64,000 nt of DNA from Monosporascus cannonballus (taxonomy: Eukaryota > Ascomycota > Sordariomycetes > Xylariales). Every line of letters starts with the position of its first letter. Position 1 is the first letter of the stretch. A model generated the notes under the pieces. It did no database searches. It was not told the origin of the DNA and saw only the letters and a list, made by a program, of their open reading frames with translations. The position numbers and the translations under genes were made by a program. Below are positions 50,396-62,512 of this stretch, piece after piece. The DNA lies in assembly GCA_004154925.1 (NCBI GenBank), contig QJNS01000107.1:1-64000 (forward strand). The letters are read 5' to 3'.

Positions 50396-51415
50396 ATGAG
50401 CGAGCTATCTTCCATGACCGACGATGCGAACTCCGAGCGCCTTCTGCTAGCCAAACCTGAAACGGCTGATACAACAGAGAGCCCTGGCGACGCTGGTGAG
50501 AATGCCACGACAGCGCGTCGTGATTCACCCGCTTTGGGTATCCCAAGACCTGGGACTCCGGCCCTGAACCACATCGCCCCTTCCTTTCAGCCTCGAGCTG
50601 GAGGCGGAACCCGTGCTTACGGCACGTTCGGCGTTGCTAGGTCCGAGACCGCTTCGTATCATGGGCGCCCGACCGGATTCCTGTTTGGTCTGCCGCCTCC
50701 CTATACCGTTCCCGTTGCACGGCCCGCGCCTCCTAGGCCACACACAGGCCAGAGTAGTCCGAACGTGTCTAGACTCAGCGGCACATCCCTCGCCATTGCC
50801 CACTGTCGCGCTGGTACTGGTAGAGGTATTCCACTCAGGAGCCATAACAAGGCAAGCGGCACATGGACTCAGGATACAGCCCGTAGAGTCTTCCTGCCCC
50901 GCGGAATCCCGACAGGGATGTTAGGTTCTCTCCACGCGGCGGCCGTAGATAGCAGGTGGGCCCCCGGCTCCCGATTCGGGGATAGTGGAGGCGTTATCGG
51001 ATGAGCTGGGGCTTCCTCGACGGGCGTCATGGATGCGCCTGCCGCGCGCGGTCTGAGTCGGTCTCTCGAGGCTCGCCACAGGCTGCATCCTAATTTTTTC
51101 TATAGGGACAACGATGGCGGCGACGAGCTCGACGAGAACGGTGGCGCTCCCACTGAGGAGACAACGGGGTGCCACGGCAGGGGCGAATCACAGCGGCGGC
51201 AGATGATGGCAACTGCTACTGAGCGGACGGTAATTGAGCAGTGTATGGCGATGATTAGCAACCTCGTCGGGTTTGTTGAGGAGACCCAGAGTTAGCTGGA
51301 GGCCCCTGAGCTTGTAGGGAGGGTTGAGGAGATCGAGAACGGGTTGGAGCGCATTGCACGCCAGCTTTTGGGCGCTATGAGCGATATCAGCAGATTTATA
51401 CGGGGGGGCCTCTGA
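50396..51415 (+). pseudogene. Decayed orphan gene, one frame with two stops
   Basis: One frame of 340 codons starts at ATG 50396 and ends TGA at 51415, interrupted by TGA at 51002 and TAG at 51293. The first 202 codons are low-complexity, Pro/Ala/Ser-rich (RPAPPRPHTGQSSPNVS). After the first stop the frame gives RLHPNFFYRDNDGGDELDEN and a helical tail (VIEQCMAMISNLVGFVEETQ, VEEIENGLERIARQLLGAMS). The TAG could be a RIP-type CAG change; the TGA is not the usual RIP product. No intron that skips either stop was found. Family not recognised. Alternatively only the 202-codon part is expressed. Confidence 0.45.
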
Positions 51416-52190
51416 TAAGTCGACGTGGCTATTCCTGTGATTGAGCAGCCGTGGTGCTGCACTTAGGGTGTCATAAGCTGGCCGGTCATGGTGGTCGTCT
51501 TTCGTGCTTGGGTGCTAACCACGCGACTAATATGTGAAAAGACTGAGGAGGACAGACTCCCGTGGCTATTGGTAGCTTTGGAGTACATGAACATCAGAAG
51601 GAGTCCCTCGCCTTGGGGTCATTAGAGTATCCATATTGCGATGGGCATGTTTCATTAAATGGAGTCTGGAGAATTTAGGGGAACTACCTAGGTTTCCAAC
51701 GCCCACATCAACTGATTCATCAGTTTTCCCTTCCGACTCTAAGCGTCAGCTCTACCCTTCCCAATCCAATAGGAACGTTCCCCTGACACGCAACACCCAC
51801 CTTCCACCCCCTTATTACCTTATGCTACACTTTTTCAGGGAATCTAGCGAGAATATACTAAGAAAACAGGAGACCACTCGACTTCCCAAGCAAGATATTT
51901 TCCGCGCTGGGTGATGGCGGCAACAGTATCTTTGATTTCCTGCAGATGTCGTGTCATTGACTTCTTTATATTGGATAAATTCTCAGTCTGCTGCTCTCTC
52001 AACCAATTCGCCTCGGGCAGAGTCCATTGGTGGGAGGCCTGTTTCACGGGAACACGTTGAATACATGATTTATTAAAGTCAAAGGTAGGCCCTGTATCAA
52101 AGAGTTTATAACGACTGGCGATTCTCGTTTTGGTGTTTACTTGGGATATCCCCCCTTAGCATGCCAGATGATTATGTCAACGTAATCACC
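51416..52190. other. Intergenic, up to the DNA transposon
   Basis: GC-balanced DNA with short frames only (67 and 92 codons on opposite strands). Nothing recognised. Confidence 0.5.
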
Positions 52191-52233
52191 TTAACCTCGG
52201 ACCCCACATAATGAATAACCCTAACAATGAATA
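52191..52233 (+). repeat. Left TIR of the DNA transposon
   Basis: Starts TTAACCTCGGACCCCACATA and continues with ATGAATAACC. It pairs with 59806-59847 with few mismatches and a one-base gap. Confidence 0.8.
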
Positions 52234-52915
52234 GGGAAAACATACTCAAATTCATAATAACCTACATATTCCAAAACATTTTAACAACGCAATAACGTAT
52301 TTCGCAATAAAATAAAGTTATTTAAGCTACTCAGACTCGTATTACCTTTTTTAATAAGTTATTTTTAATATAACTATTAATTAGAATCTAATCGCTAGTT
52401 TTTATAAACTTTAAACATTTAATAATTTTGTTTTTAACCGATTTAATATTTATTAAATTCGCAAAAGTTTTATCCAATTACTTAATAACAGTTTAACGTT
52501 TACGATCTTCGTATTTTTCAAATTTTGTTCGCAAAAATGAATTATTATAACAAATAAAACCGTTTTAGCATTAAAACTATTAAGTTTTTTAGCCATTTTA
52601 ATTATTATTTTCCGTATATTAGAAATATTTTTATTTAATTATATAAAATTATTCGTATAATTTTTCGTAACTTTAAAGCCTGAAAATTTTTTATACGATT
52701 TCGTTCTGGCTATTAATTACCTTTTTCGAATATATTTTCAGTTTAAAAGCTAGTTAAATATTATTTCGAAATTTTTTAATGCTGTTTCGGATTTTAAAAA
52801 AAAAAGTGTGAGAATACAGCTTCTATGGGGCTGCGGCTGGTGTCCGACCAGCCACAGACCCACGCGCCAATACAAATAACCATCTGGCAGTTAGTAAGAA
52901 ACGCCAGATGGAAGT

Positions 52916-53079
52916 TGTCAGATATAAGGGACATCAGTTGTGTTGTATTCAGTCAGGCTAATTGCGTGTGCTGTTCCACGCGCACTGCTTTAAGTAGCTT
53001 AGCCACGGAACTTATATGTTCCGATCAGAGGGAGCCTTTCCGTATATGGGGCGCTTTTAGCGCCCCTGGCTAGCTGATA
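52916..53079 (-). mobile_element. Solo LTR of the copia-2 family, inverted
   Basis: A 164-bp copy in inverted orientation, from TGTCAGATATAAGGG to GCTAGCTGATA, with perfect duplication GAAGT (52911-52915 and 53080-53084). It lies only 39 bp from copia-2 and inside a small GC-rich patch in the DNA transposon. It is much less mutated than copia-2. Confidence 0.9.
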
Positions 53080-53118
53080 GAAGTAACCTAATACTCTCAC
53101 TTTTTGGAATATGCTTTG

Positions 53119-53277
53119 TGTCAGCTAGCAGGGGGTGCTCACCCCATATACGGAAGATTCCCTCTGATCGGAACATATATGTTCCGGGACTAGATCACCT
53201 TAAAGTGCAGTGCGCGTTCTAAAGCACCTGCAACTTGTTATCAATACATATATAACTAATGTCTCTTATATCTGACA
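53119..53277 (+). repeat. Copia-2 5' LTR
   Basis: A 159-bp LTR, TGTCAGCTAGCAGG to TATATCTGACA. It is more GC-rich than the 3' copy. An internal palindrome GGAACATATATGTTCC is present. Confidence 0.92.
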
Positions 53278-56200
53278 ATTAAAAGTTTTATTCGCTTAAT
53301 TAAGGTATATATTAATTGATCAGTTGCTGCTAAAACAATATAAGCTATATATTAGTTATAATTATCGAAATACGTTAATAATAATAATAACGATTATACC
53401 GTTAACGTTCTTCGTTATTTACAAAGAACCTAAAAACTGGGATCGTTTTAAAGGCGAATTTTAATCTAAAGCATATACGTTCGATATTTGGAATTATATT
53501 AATCTTAATTAAAAATTTTAATGGCCTATTAATTCTATAAAACTTAATATAGCTTTTTACTTAAAAAACGAATCCGTTATATAATACGAATTAATATTTT
53601 AAGCGGTTTTTCGTTTATATTTATATTTTTCGGAAAAATTATTAAAAAAATTAATTATACTAGTTATTTAACAAATACCTTTAAAATAACGACCGAAGGC
53701 AAATAAATTTATAATTAGAATTTTATAGGATATATTTATAAAAATCGAAAATATGATATTTTTCGTATAAACATTAATGACTTTATGAAATAAGTTTTAA
53801 ACTTAATATTTTTAATAATTAAAGAAACCAGCTTTTTTCTAGGAAAAAATTTACGAAAATAATACGCCAACTTAGGCGAATCCGGCAAGGTATACGATAA
53901 TAAATTTTTGATTAATATTTAATGAAAATACTGCAAAACGTTAAAACAAATTTCCAAATTTCGTAAAAAATTAAATAAAGAAATCGTAAAATAATAAAAA
54001 ATTATAACCTTAAAATAATAATATAATATTTTAAAAATTAAAACGACAATTATATAGGTTAACGACCTATATATAATATTAATTTTTATAATTAGAATAT
54101 AAATTACTATTTTTTAAATAATAAAAAAGGCCGAAATCGATAACGATACGATTAATTTCCAAAAACAGCAATTAACTTTCTGGATTATTGGATTATAATT
54201 TATCCTATATTTATATTACGAAATATTAAGTTAACGTTTTTAACATTTTTTTTTAAAATATTTTCAAATTTTTTTAATTAAAATGATTTTAATTAAGAAA
54301 ATTCTAAGAATATTAATTTTTAACCGTAAAGAAAAATTTTAAGTTATAAACCGAAACGAAATAACTGTAAAAGTTTTTATATAGACCGAAACGGTAATAA
54401 ACGAAAACGTTAGGAATTAAACGTATAAGGTACTTATTATAAAACGTACTTAATTAATTATTATATATTATTTAATTATTAATATGTATTTTTTAAAAAA
54501 GCTTTAAAAAGTTTCCGTTTTAACGATAAGGTAATAACATATATCTAAGGATAAATTTTTGCCGATTAATTTTGAAAAAAAGAAATTAACCGCTTATCGA
54601 AAATTATAAAAAAGTTTATTATATAAAAAATAAATTAATTCTTGAAAGAAATATAACAAATATTAGCATGCTTTTTAATTATTAATTAGCATAATATTAT
54701 AAATAGTTTGTTTTATTTCTTAAAAAATTTAATTATTTTTAACTTAAGGTTTACGATATATATTTTTAATTTAATAAATAGATTTTTGAATTTAAGATTT
54801 ACTATATAAAGTAACGGAATATACGCAGGTAATAATTTTGTTGCGAGTAAAGGGTAGGAAAAGATTAATATAATTTTTCAAAGCCTTAGCGATATAAAAG
54901 CGTTATGTTTGTATAACGTAATTTATTACGAGGATTTCGCATATAATTTAGTATTATTCCGGCAGTTCTAAAAAAAAGATTTAATAATTATATTTAAGAT
55001 AAATATAATTAGGTAATTATTACGTTAACAAATAAGTTAAATTAATTCGTTAATAAAAATATTAACTTAATAATATTTTATATAACTTTAATTATTTATA
55101 AATCAAACGTTAATTTAAGGATAGCAAGATTATTACGAATCGGTAACGATATTATGTAACACCTGAAATTAAGTTATTTAAGTCCCGAAATAATCGTTTA
55201 ATTATAATCTTATACGAAAGAAATCCGCTTAAAGGGTTCTATAATAATCGAATACCAAGTATGTAATAAAGCGAAGGCTAAAAGGCTAATACGCCGCGAA
55301 TTAAAAAAGGGAGTATCCCGATTAGAATAAAAAATTGTTATCAATTTTATAAATTTTGAAAACATCCTGAAAAATATAGATACGTTATATTTATTATCGA
55401 CAGATATTTAGATTTTGATTAGGATATTTATTTTAAAAACTAAAAACAAAATATATTAATTATAATATTTCGATATTTCTTAAAAGTTTTAAAAAATTAA
55501 AATAAGGTTTTCCTATAAGTAATCGAATACAATAACAAGATTTTGAAAAATTATTAATTTCGAAATATATTTTAATTATTTTTTAATATTAAATTTAAGT
55601 TTTTAATACCATATATCTAGGCACAGAACGAAAGCGCAAAACGTTTAAAAAATATAATTTAAAAAACCAATTATAATATAAAATAATGTTAAATTATTTT
55701 TATTTTTGATTATATATATTATTAAAGCAGTAATATATTTATATAATTATATTTCTAAATACGTATTTTTTTGGCAAAGCTTATACGAAATTTATTATAT
55801 TTATCTAATTTATAAAAACAGCGTTTTAATATTTAATTGAAGATTTTAATAAATTTACTTACGAATATACGGTTATATGGCTTATATTATAATGAATATT
55901 GCTATAAAAATAAATATTTTGAAAATTAAATCTTAAAATATAACTTAATTATTTCGTTAATTGTCGATTGACGAATATTTACGAAATTTGGAATTTATTA
56001 ATTAATAAAGTTAGTATTATTCGAAATATATAATTTAACGGAAAACCTTTTTTTAAATAATATCAAAAATTTAACAAACGATTATATATATATATATATA
56101 TATAAAGTATAAAAGTTATTCTAATAAGTAAAAATATTTAATTAAAATAATAAATATTTAATATAGATATAAGAAAAAGATAAAAACTTAAATAAATTAT

Positions 56201-58413
56201 TTTAATTACCGGTTAAATAAAAAAATAACGTTAAAAATATTAATATAAGATACATACGGAATGGGAAAAAATAACCTTATTTGTAAAAAACTAATTATTT
56301 TTATATAACAGTTATATTTAAATTATTTCCGTTCTTTAAATTATTACCGTTATTAACGGTTATTTTAATGATTTTTATGATTATTATACCGACGAAAAAA
56401 ATATAAATAATCTTAGATTTTCTTTATATTATTTAACCTAGAGTAACAGTAAAAAATAAAGATATTTTACGGGTTGTAAACGTAAGCTTTTCGTATATTC
56501 CGTATTAAAAAGGTATTATTCGAAACGAATACAGGATATAGAAAGCCGTATTTAATGCAAAATGTTTACCTTTTTTTATAGGTACGTATAATAACCGGCT
56601 AGTAAATTGCGAAAATTTAAAAAAATCAACTGTCCGAAATACGTATTATTTTAATCGAAAAAGTAATAAAACCTTGATATAAAAGAAGGTATTTAAGTTA
56701 TGGAACTGGATATATAAACGTAATTTATTGTTATTGCAAAATTATTGCAAAATTAAATATATATTCGTTAGGAGAAATATTTCGTAAAATCGAAAAAGCT
56801 TATTTACAAAGCTATAAGAAAATACGATTTTGGAAGGCCGTTAATTAATTTTTTATTAAAAAGAAATAGGTTTTAAGATATATATAAATATACGTTTATA
56901 AATTTAATAAATATAGTTAATTTTAAAAGCGCAAAGTTTATTCTTTATACGAAACGCTTAATAATTTAAAACCGCTTATAGCGATTTATACATAATTATT
57001 TTTGCTAAAAAGTTATTTTAAATTTTAATCGTTATTACGGTTAAGTTTAATCTAAAACTTAAGTAATACAGCATTATAAATACCTTTATAAATGTTAATT
57101 TAATTTATAAAATATATATAAAAACACTTTTAAAATATTCATAATATAATAAAAGTTTTCTAATTAGAAAAATATTATATAAATTAAGTGAATTATTTTT
57201 ATTATAATAAAAAGAGTTTATTAAAACGTTTAAAGAATTAGAATTTAACCCCGTTCGTTACGAACCTTATTATTTTATTCGTTAAAAAGCACTTATTTTT
57301 TTGATAAGCAATATTAGTATAATATATTGAGAAAAAGACTAAATTTTGTTAATTAATTAATTTAATAAATATAAAAACGGTATACCTTAATAAAAAGTAA
57401 GGACTTATAATAATTTTTCGGTACCGAAATTATTAAAAACAAATTTAATAAAAAATCTAATTATTTTAATTCGATTTTATAAATAAATTAATTAACTTAA
57501 TATCTAAAAAAAATCTAAATAATTTCCTAAAAATACCTATAACTGGTATTAAATTATTGGCAAATCCTAATTTGGCCTATTTCAACTTTGTTAACAAATA
57601 TTAGAAAAAAACTAATTCTATTTTTTTCGTAATAATTAATACGTTACCCGATATATCTTTTATAATATTCCGATTTATCCGATTTAATTTAAACTTTAAT
57701 AATATATACTATAAAGCCGCCGACCGAATTATATTATATTTAATCGGAATCAAAATACTAGCGTTATAGTTCGGCGGTAAAAATTTATTAAATATCTAAA
57801 ATAATACTTTTTTTTTACAAATAATACGATCGACCGAAACAATTCTTAAATTTACATTATAAACTTATTTAAAATAATAATAAAATAACGAGTAAATAAG
57901 CAAAATACAATAATTATTTTTATAATAAAAACAGAAGTATTATTTTTTACGTAAATTATAAAACATTTTTATTTAATTTTTAGTACATTAAAAATTTAAA
58001 AATATATTAAATATAAAACGGTTAAATATATAATATAAAAATTAATAAATTACACAGCTTATCAATATTAATAATACTTTATTAATAATAAAATTATAAT
58101 GTATAAATCTATATAATTATTAATTACGATAAACTGTAAAAAAAACTTAATCAAAATAAATTATACGCTTACGAGCGATATATTAATTAATAGTTTAACG
58201 AAAACCTTATTACGTAAACCTTTTAAGTACTTTAAAAAATAATTAAAATTAATAAATGTTGCGGAAATTTTTAATTAGTAGAAAAATATTTTACGAAAGA
58301 TTTTAAACGAAAAATTAGCTAATTAAGAAAATTTAATCGTCGAAAAAAAATAATTATAGCTTTAAAAGTTATAATAATTAATACTATAAATACTTTAAGG
58401 TATTAAAAGAGTA

Positions 58414-58575
58414 TATCAGTTAGTAGGAGATGCTTTAGCACTTTATATAGAAAGATTCCCTTTGATCGGAATATATATATTCCGGGACTAGATTACCTTA
58501 AAGTGCAGTACGCGTTCTAGAGCACCTGCAACTAGTTATTAATACACATACAACTGATGTTCCTTATATCTGACA
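58414..58575 (+). repeat. Copia-2 3' LTR
   Basis: A 162-bp copy whose start is mutated to TATCAGTTAGTAGG, with intact end TATATCTGACA. The differences from the 5' copy are mainly transitions. Confidence 0.92.
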
Positions 58576-59805
58576 CTTTGCGACTAGTTGGGGGTCATCT
58601 CACTCTAGCTCTCAACTACTCATTATCTTATAAAAAGTATACCAATATAACGTTATTCAGCTTTAACATTTTTATCGCTAAAAACAATCTAGAGAACTTT
58701 GTAATATGTTTTTAATATAGGGCATTTATATTAAAAATTATTACGTATACTCTGCCGTCGTTAAATAAAACTATACGAAACTTTTTTTTAAATACGCAAA
58801 ATATAGTAACATTAAATAACTAAAAGGTATCATTTAAAGAAGACAAAAAATGTATTAAAATACTTTTAATTTTAAGGTATTTTTATATAAAATAAAAAAT
58901 GCGTATATAATATAGCTGTTTAATATAAATAACTACTATTTATTATAAAAACGTAAATTTATTTTTATAAATATTAATTATTTTAACGTAGAAAAATTAT
59001 TAATTTAGCTTTTGAAATTTGGTACATATATAGTTTTTTTGATATTATCGAATATCTATTATTTTAAACGTTAAACCTATTAAAAATATATACAGCCATG
59101 CTTTTTCCATATATAAAGCCGATATATTCAAAAATAAATATCTATAACGTCATCTGCGATTTTTTAAATTTCGTATCAGTCGCTTTCAAAAATTCTATAA
59201 TCGTTTTATTAGTTTATTTCTTCTTTTAACCGTCCGTTTTACCTATATTATATTCGTTCGCAAACTAAATTTTATATTTAATTCGAACGGTAATAAAAAA
59301 GAGATAATTTAAATATTTTATTACGATTAGGTATTTTCAAACGTTTTTGAAATATAATTGATCTTTTTTTCGTATATATTTTAATATAACGTATAATAAA
59401 ACGATTAAATTAATATTTTTCGAAAAATATTTGAAAGTTTAAGAAGGTTTTTATTTTTTTTCAATAAATTTATATTTTTATAAAAGCGTATTCGCATATC
59501 TTTTCCTGTAATATTTAATTAATAATCTCATTCTTTTTTAAACTTAATAACTTATACGGTTTAATTTTAATTTCGGAACGTAATTTGGAATTATAAATAC
59601 GATATAACAAAATCGACTAAGATATATCGAATTGTACATTTATAAAACTTATGAAATTATTTTTCGCTATGAAATTCTCAGCATTTCGAATTCTGCGCTT
59701 TTGGTCGAAATTAATTATCTTTACTCGAAATCAATTAATTGAAAGGTTATTAAGTTATTACAGAATAAAGCTTTTAAAAATGGTGGTTGTTATGGAGGAA
59801 AGTCG

Positions 59806-59847
59806 TATTCATTATTAAGGATATTCATTATGTGGGCCCGACATTAA
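59806..59847 (-). repeat. Right TIR of the DNA transposon
   Basis: Inverted copy of 52191-52233. On the minus strand it begins TTAATGTCGGGCCCACATAA. Base composition becomes GC-balanced immediately to its right, as expected at an insertion boundary. Confidence 0.8.
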
Positions 59848-59979
59848 CGACCCCCAGCTTTTCTTTTCTTTTTGCTTTTTTCCTACACACCTACATCTAC
59901 CGAATAAGAGGTAGCACAGAGTAGGAAGAATCCATTGCACTGCAGCCCTCCGATGCTGCTGTCTTCCGCACAGTGAGTG

Positions 59980-61032
59980 ATGTGCTCGGTTACAGGCGAG
60001 GCCGCCAATCCAGAAGCGGCCGGCCAATTGACTGTGATCATAACGACATCTCCTACCCCTTCAGCACCTTCAACTGAGCTTCTGGAAGCCATATTACAGT
60101 CATTCCGCACTCACTGTCCTGCTTTACTTAGGTGTCGGTTCATCGTGGTCATCGATACGTATGATCGCATTGGACCGCAAGCACGTCTGAAAAAGGGCCA
60201 AGTCACAGCCCAAGGCGCTCGAGACTTCGTAGCTTATAAGTCCAATGCGAAGAAACTCATCTTAAGTGAAGTTTGCCAGAGGGACGAGACGTGCAACTTA
60301 GGTCAGAGCCAGGGCCAAGCCGAGTATGGCTACAGACCTACCGAGGTATACGCCGTTGATTTCCTCACAAATTATACTGGGGATAAGCATGTTACTTTTG
60401 TTGAGCCTTCCAGGCGCCTCGGCTTCGGGTTAGCAGTACGCACCGCGCTTAGGTTGACCGAGACTCCCTATGTGTGGATTCAGCAACACGACTGGGCTCT
60501 GGACTGCGATATCCCTTTGGGACCGATATTGGACATAATGGAGACGTCGCTGTCTGACCAGATTGCCCCGGTAAAGTACGTCTGCTTCCCATCAGTTCGC
60601 ATGCTGTCCTATGCGACATCCGCCCACGTGATGGGATTCCCGACCTTAAGAGAGTTGACGGCTTCTCTTAAAGGTGACTTCGTCTCTGCATCCCACCCTA
60701 ATGTCAAGGTCCCCTTAACACCCCTCTTCTTCTGGCATGACAAACCTCACGTAGCATCCACAGCGCATTATCTTTCATGCGTCTTTCCAACCCCCCTTGC
60801 CTTACCGAGGGGGGCATTCATCGAAGATACGGTTGGCCAGCGGGCACGAAACCAGATGAAGCAAGGGGTCTTCGCAAAATGGGCATGCTGGCTTTACTAT
60901 CCCAAGGAAGGCACCAAACAGTGCTTGAGGCATCTACAGGGGAGAACCTGGCGCGGCGCAGAGGGAGAACTCGCGCAGAGGGAGGCGTGGAAGAAGTTGA
61001 ATGCAAGAAGAGCCGCAGACCGCCGAGATTGA
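59980..61032 (+). CDS. Conserved-looking protein, possibly GT-A glycosyltransferase-like
   Basis: An uninterrupted frame of 350 aa from ATG 59980. The N-terminal part (LTVIITTSPTPSAPSTELLE, then RFIVVIDTYDRI) looks like the first beta-strands of a GT-A nucleotide-sugar binding fold. Residues about 163-172 (PYVWIQQHDW) could carry the acceptor or metal-site region, and the C-terminus is basic. No signal peptide or clear membrane helix is seen. I do not recognise a named family. The assignment is inference from the strand pattern only; it could be another Rossmann-like protein. It lies 132 bp from the DNA transposon edge, so its promoter may be disturbed. Confidence 0.7.
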   Translation: MCSVTGEAANPEAAGQLTVIITTSPTPSAPSTELLEAILQSFRTHCPALLRCRFIVVIDTYDRIGPQARLKKGQVTAQGARDFVAYKSNAKKLILSEVCQRDETCNLGQSQGQAEYGYRPTEVYAVDFLTNYTGDKHVTFVEPSRRLGFGLAVRTALRLTETPYVWIQQHDWALDCDIPLGPILDIMETSLSDQIAPVKYVCFPSVRMLSYATSAHVMGFPTLRELTASLKGDFVSASHPNVKVPLTPLFFWHDKPHVASTAHYLSCVFPTPLALPRGAFIEDTVGQRARNQMKQGVFAKWACWLYYPKEGTKQCLRHLQGRTWRGAEGELAQREAWKKLNARRAADRRD

Positions 61033-62512
61033 CCGTAGACTGAGGTCCAGACGGGGGGAATAGTTCCCGGTTTCGGTAAGACTGCTTCTCCTCCTCGATC
61101 AACTTCCCGAGCGGCCGTCACGCTGTCCATTCCCTTTCGAATCCACGATGACCTAGACCAGCCCTGATAAGCTCACGTCGACTGCTAGGTATTGCCGCGC
61201 TGCCACGGATCTGCAAATCCTCAGCGCCGTCTTTGACGGACAGCAAGTGAGGAAGCTTTACTCGGTCCATGCATCGGTCTTGCCGCCATTAAGCTGAAGA
61301 GACATGCTGCGAATATGTAGACAACATTCTTTTTCTGATCACGACGCTGCCACGACGTAATTACCTCGCAGATTGTCCGCGCTAGCGACGGCAGAAGTTC
61401 TCTCATCGCCAACCCGAAGCCGGCTGGAAGCGATCCAGCTGCCAGCCGGACGGAAGTATCAATGCACAAACGCGCGATAGGTAGAATATCCGGAGCACTT
61501 GAGTGCTATGGGATTGATTGCTAGAAGCTCAAAGACATGGATTTGAACTTTGTAGGTACATCCCCCCCTAATCCCAAAGGCCTCTAATAGTTGGACGACA
61601 CGTTGTGAGACAAAGAATGACGATACGTGGACAGAACAACACAAGCTAACTCTATGCAACGAAAGCCATGAAGGGCACTTGTCGTTCCTCAAATTGGAGG
61701 CCGGTCAGATGTTCTGCTAAGACCGTGCAAGCTTGGAATGGAATGGACCCATCTGGATGGATAGCTGCCGGAGCTATTTTCGGCAGCTAGCCGGAATGGC
61801 TTTGTTTGTGTCAGGGACAATTGGCACGAACGCCCAACTGACGTTTCCTAGCTGAAAGCGGTTCTACGATCTGGAGTGATTGTCTCTTTCATCTATCTAT
61901 ACTGGAGCTATTGAGTCGTGGGTCCTTTGGTATTGATTCCATAATTAGATGGAGATTCCAACATGGCCAAACACTTCAAGCCGGATGCGCCCATTCTTCA
62001 TCTCTTCAACAGACACAATCGCGGGCAACGGCGAGGTCACCAAGTGCTTTAGCTCCACAGGACGCGTTTCACCTGAATGTAACCAGAGTATATGAATGAC
62101 GGCGTTCTTCAGGTCTCGTGCTAATCGATTCAAACTTGTGATTCACAACAGCTCCATACAAATCAAGTGAGAGGTGTGTTCTATTCACTTTTCTTCATTC
62201 CCATAATCAGAGCTCCTGACACTCTTTCTAGGTGTGATTGTCGTTGGCACGACCCTTGTCCCGCTCACCTTACTGAAAGCTAACCCGGTGCCTTTCACAC
62301 CGGTGCTTCTCACCCCAGGTTGCTCCCCTCGTTTGTCCGACATCTTCGCAATATCATTGATCGCGTGTGGACAGCTCATACCTAGAAATGACCAGGTAGT
62401 GAATGCTAAGTTCTTAACCTAGAGCTGAGTCGCACTCCCTGCCACAAAAGAGCGAACCTCCCCTCTCTACTATGAGACTGTCTACGATAGCACTTTCATG
62501 TTCTTCGTCTAG
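61033..62512. other. Intergenic, no supported gene
   Basis: About 1.5 kb of GC-balanced DNA with short frames only (up to 82 codons), on both strands, without recognised domains. Confidence 0.55.

Larger units (their letters stand above)
53119..58575 (+). mobile_element. Copia-2: full-length Ty1/Copia retrotransposon, RIP-inactivated
   Basis: A 5.46 kb element with LTRs 53119-53277 and 58414-58575 and target duplication CTTTG (53114-53118 and 58576-58580). The + strand has a gag remnant at about 53400-53800 (KEPKNWDRFKGEF, then KAYTFDIWNYINLN) and, near 58140-58270, the end of a Copia RNase H (DILINSLTKTLLRKPFKYFK, matching DMLADGLTKALP). The central integrase and reverse transcriptase regions are too AT-rich and broken to place precisely. 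The family differs from copia-1 in its LTR sequence. Confidence 0.88.
52191..59847 (-). mobile_element. DNA transposon with 43-bp TIRs, pogo/Fot1-like, invaded by LTR elements
   Basis: Terminal inverted repeats at 52191-52233 and 59806-59847 share the block ACATAATGAATA followed after a few bases by AATGAATA. Both begin with TTAA, so the target site is TTAA or the TA inside it. Removing copia-2 and the solo LTR leaves about 2.0 kb, the size of Fot1/pogo elements. Minus-strand reading near 58.6-59.0 kb gives DTFQLFNVTIFCVFKKKFR, resembling the end of a pogo DDE domain (THxLQPLDVxxFxPLKxxY). The frame is destroyed by RIP. The family assignment is tentative; a TTAA target would instead suggest a piggyBac-type element. 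Confidence 0.6.
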
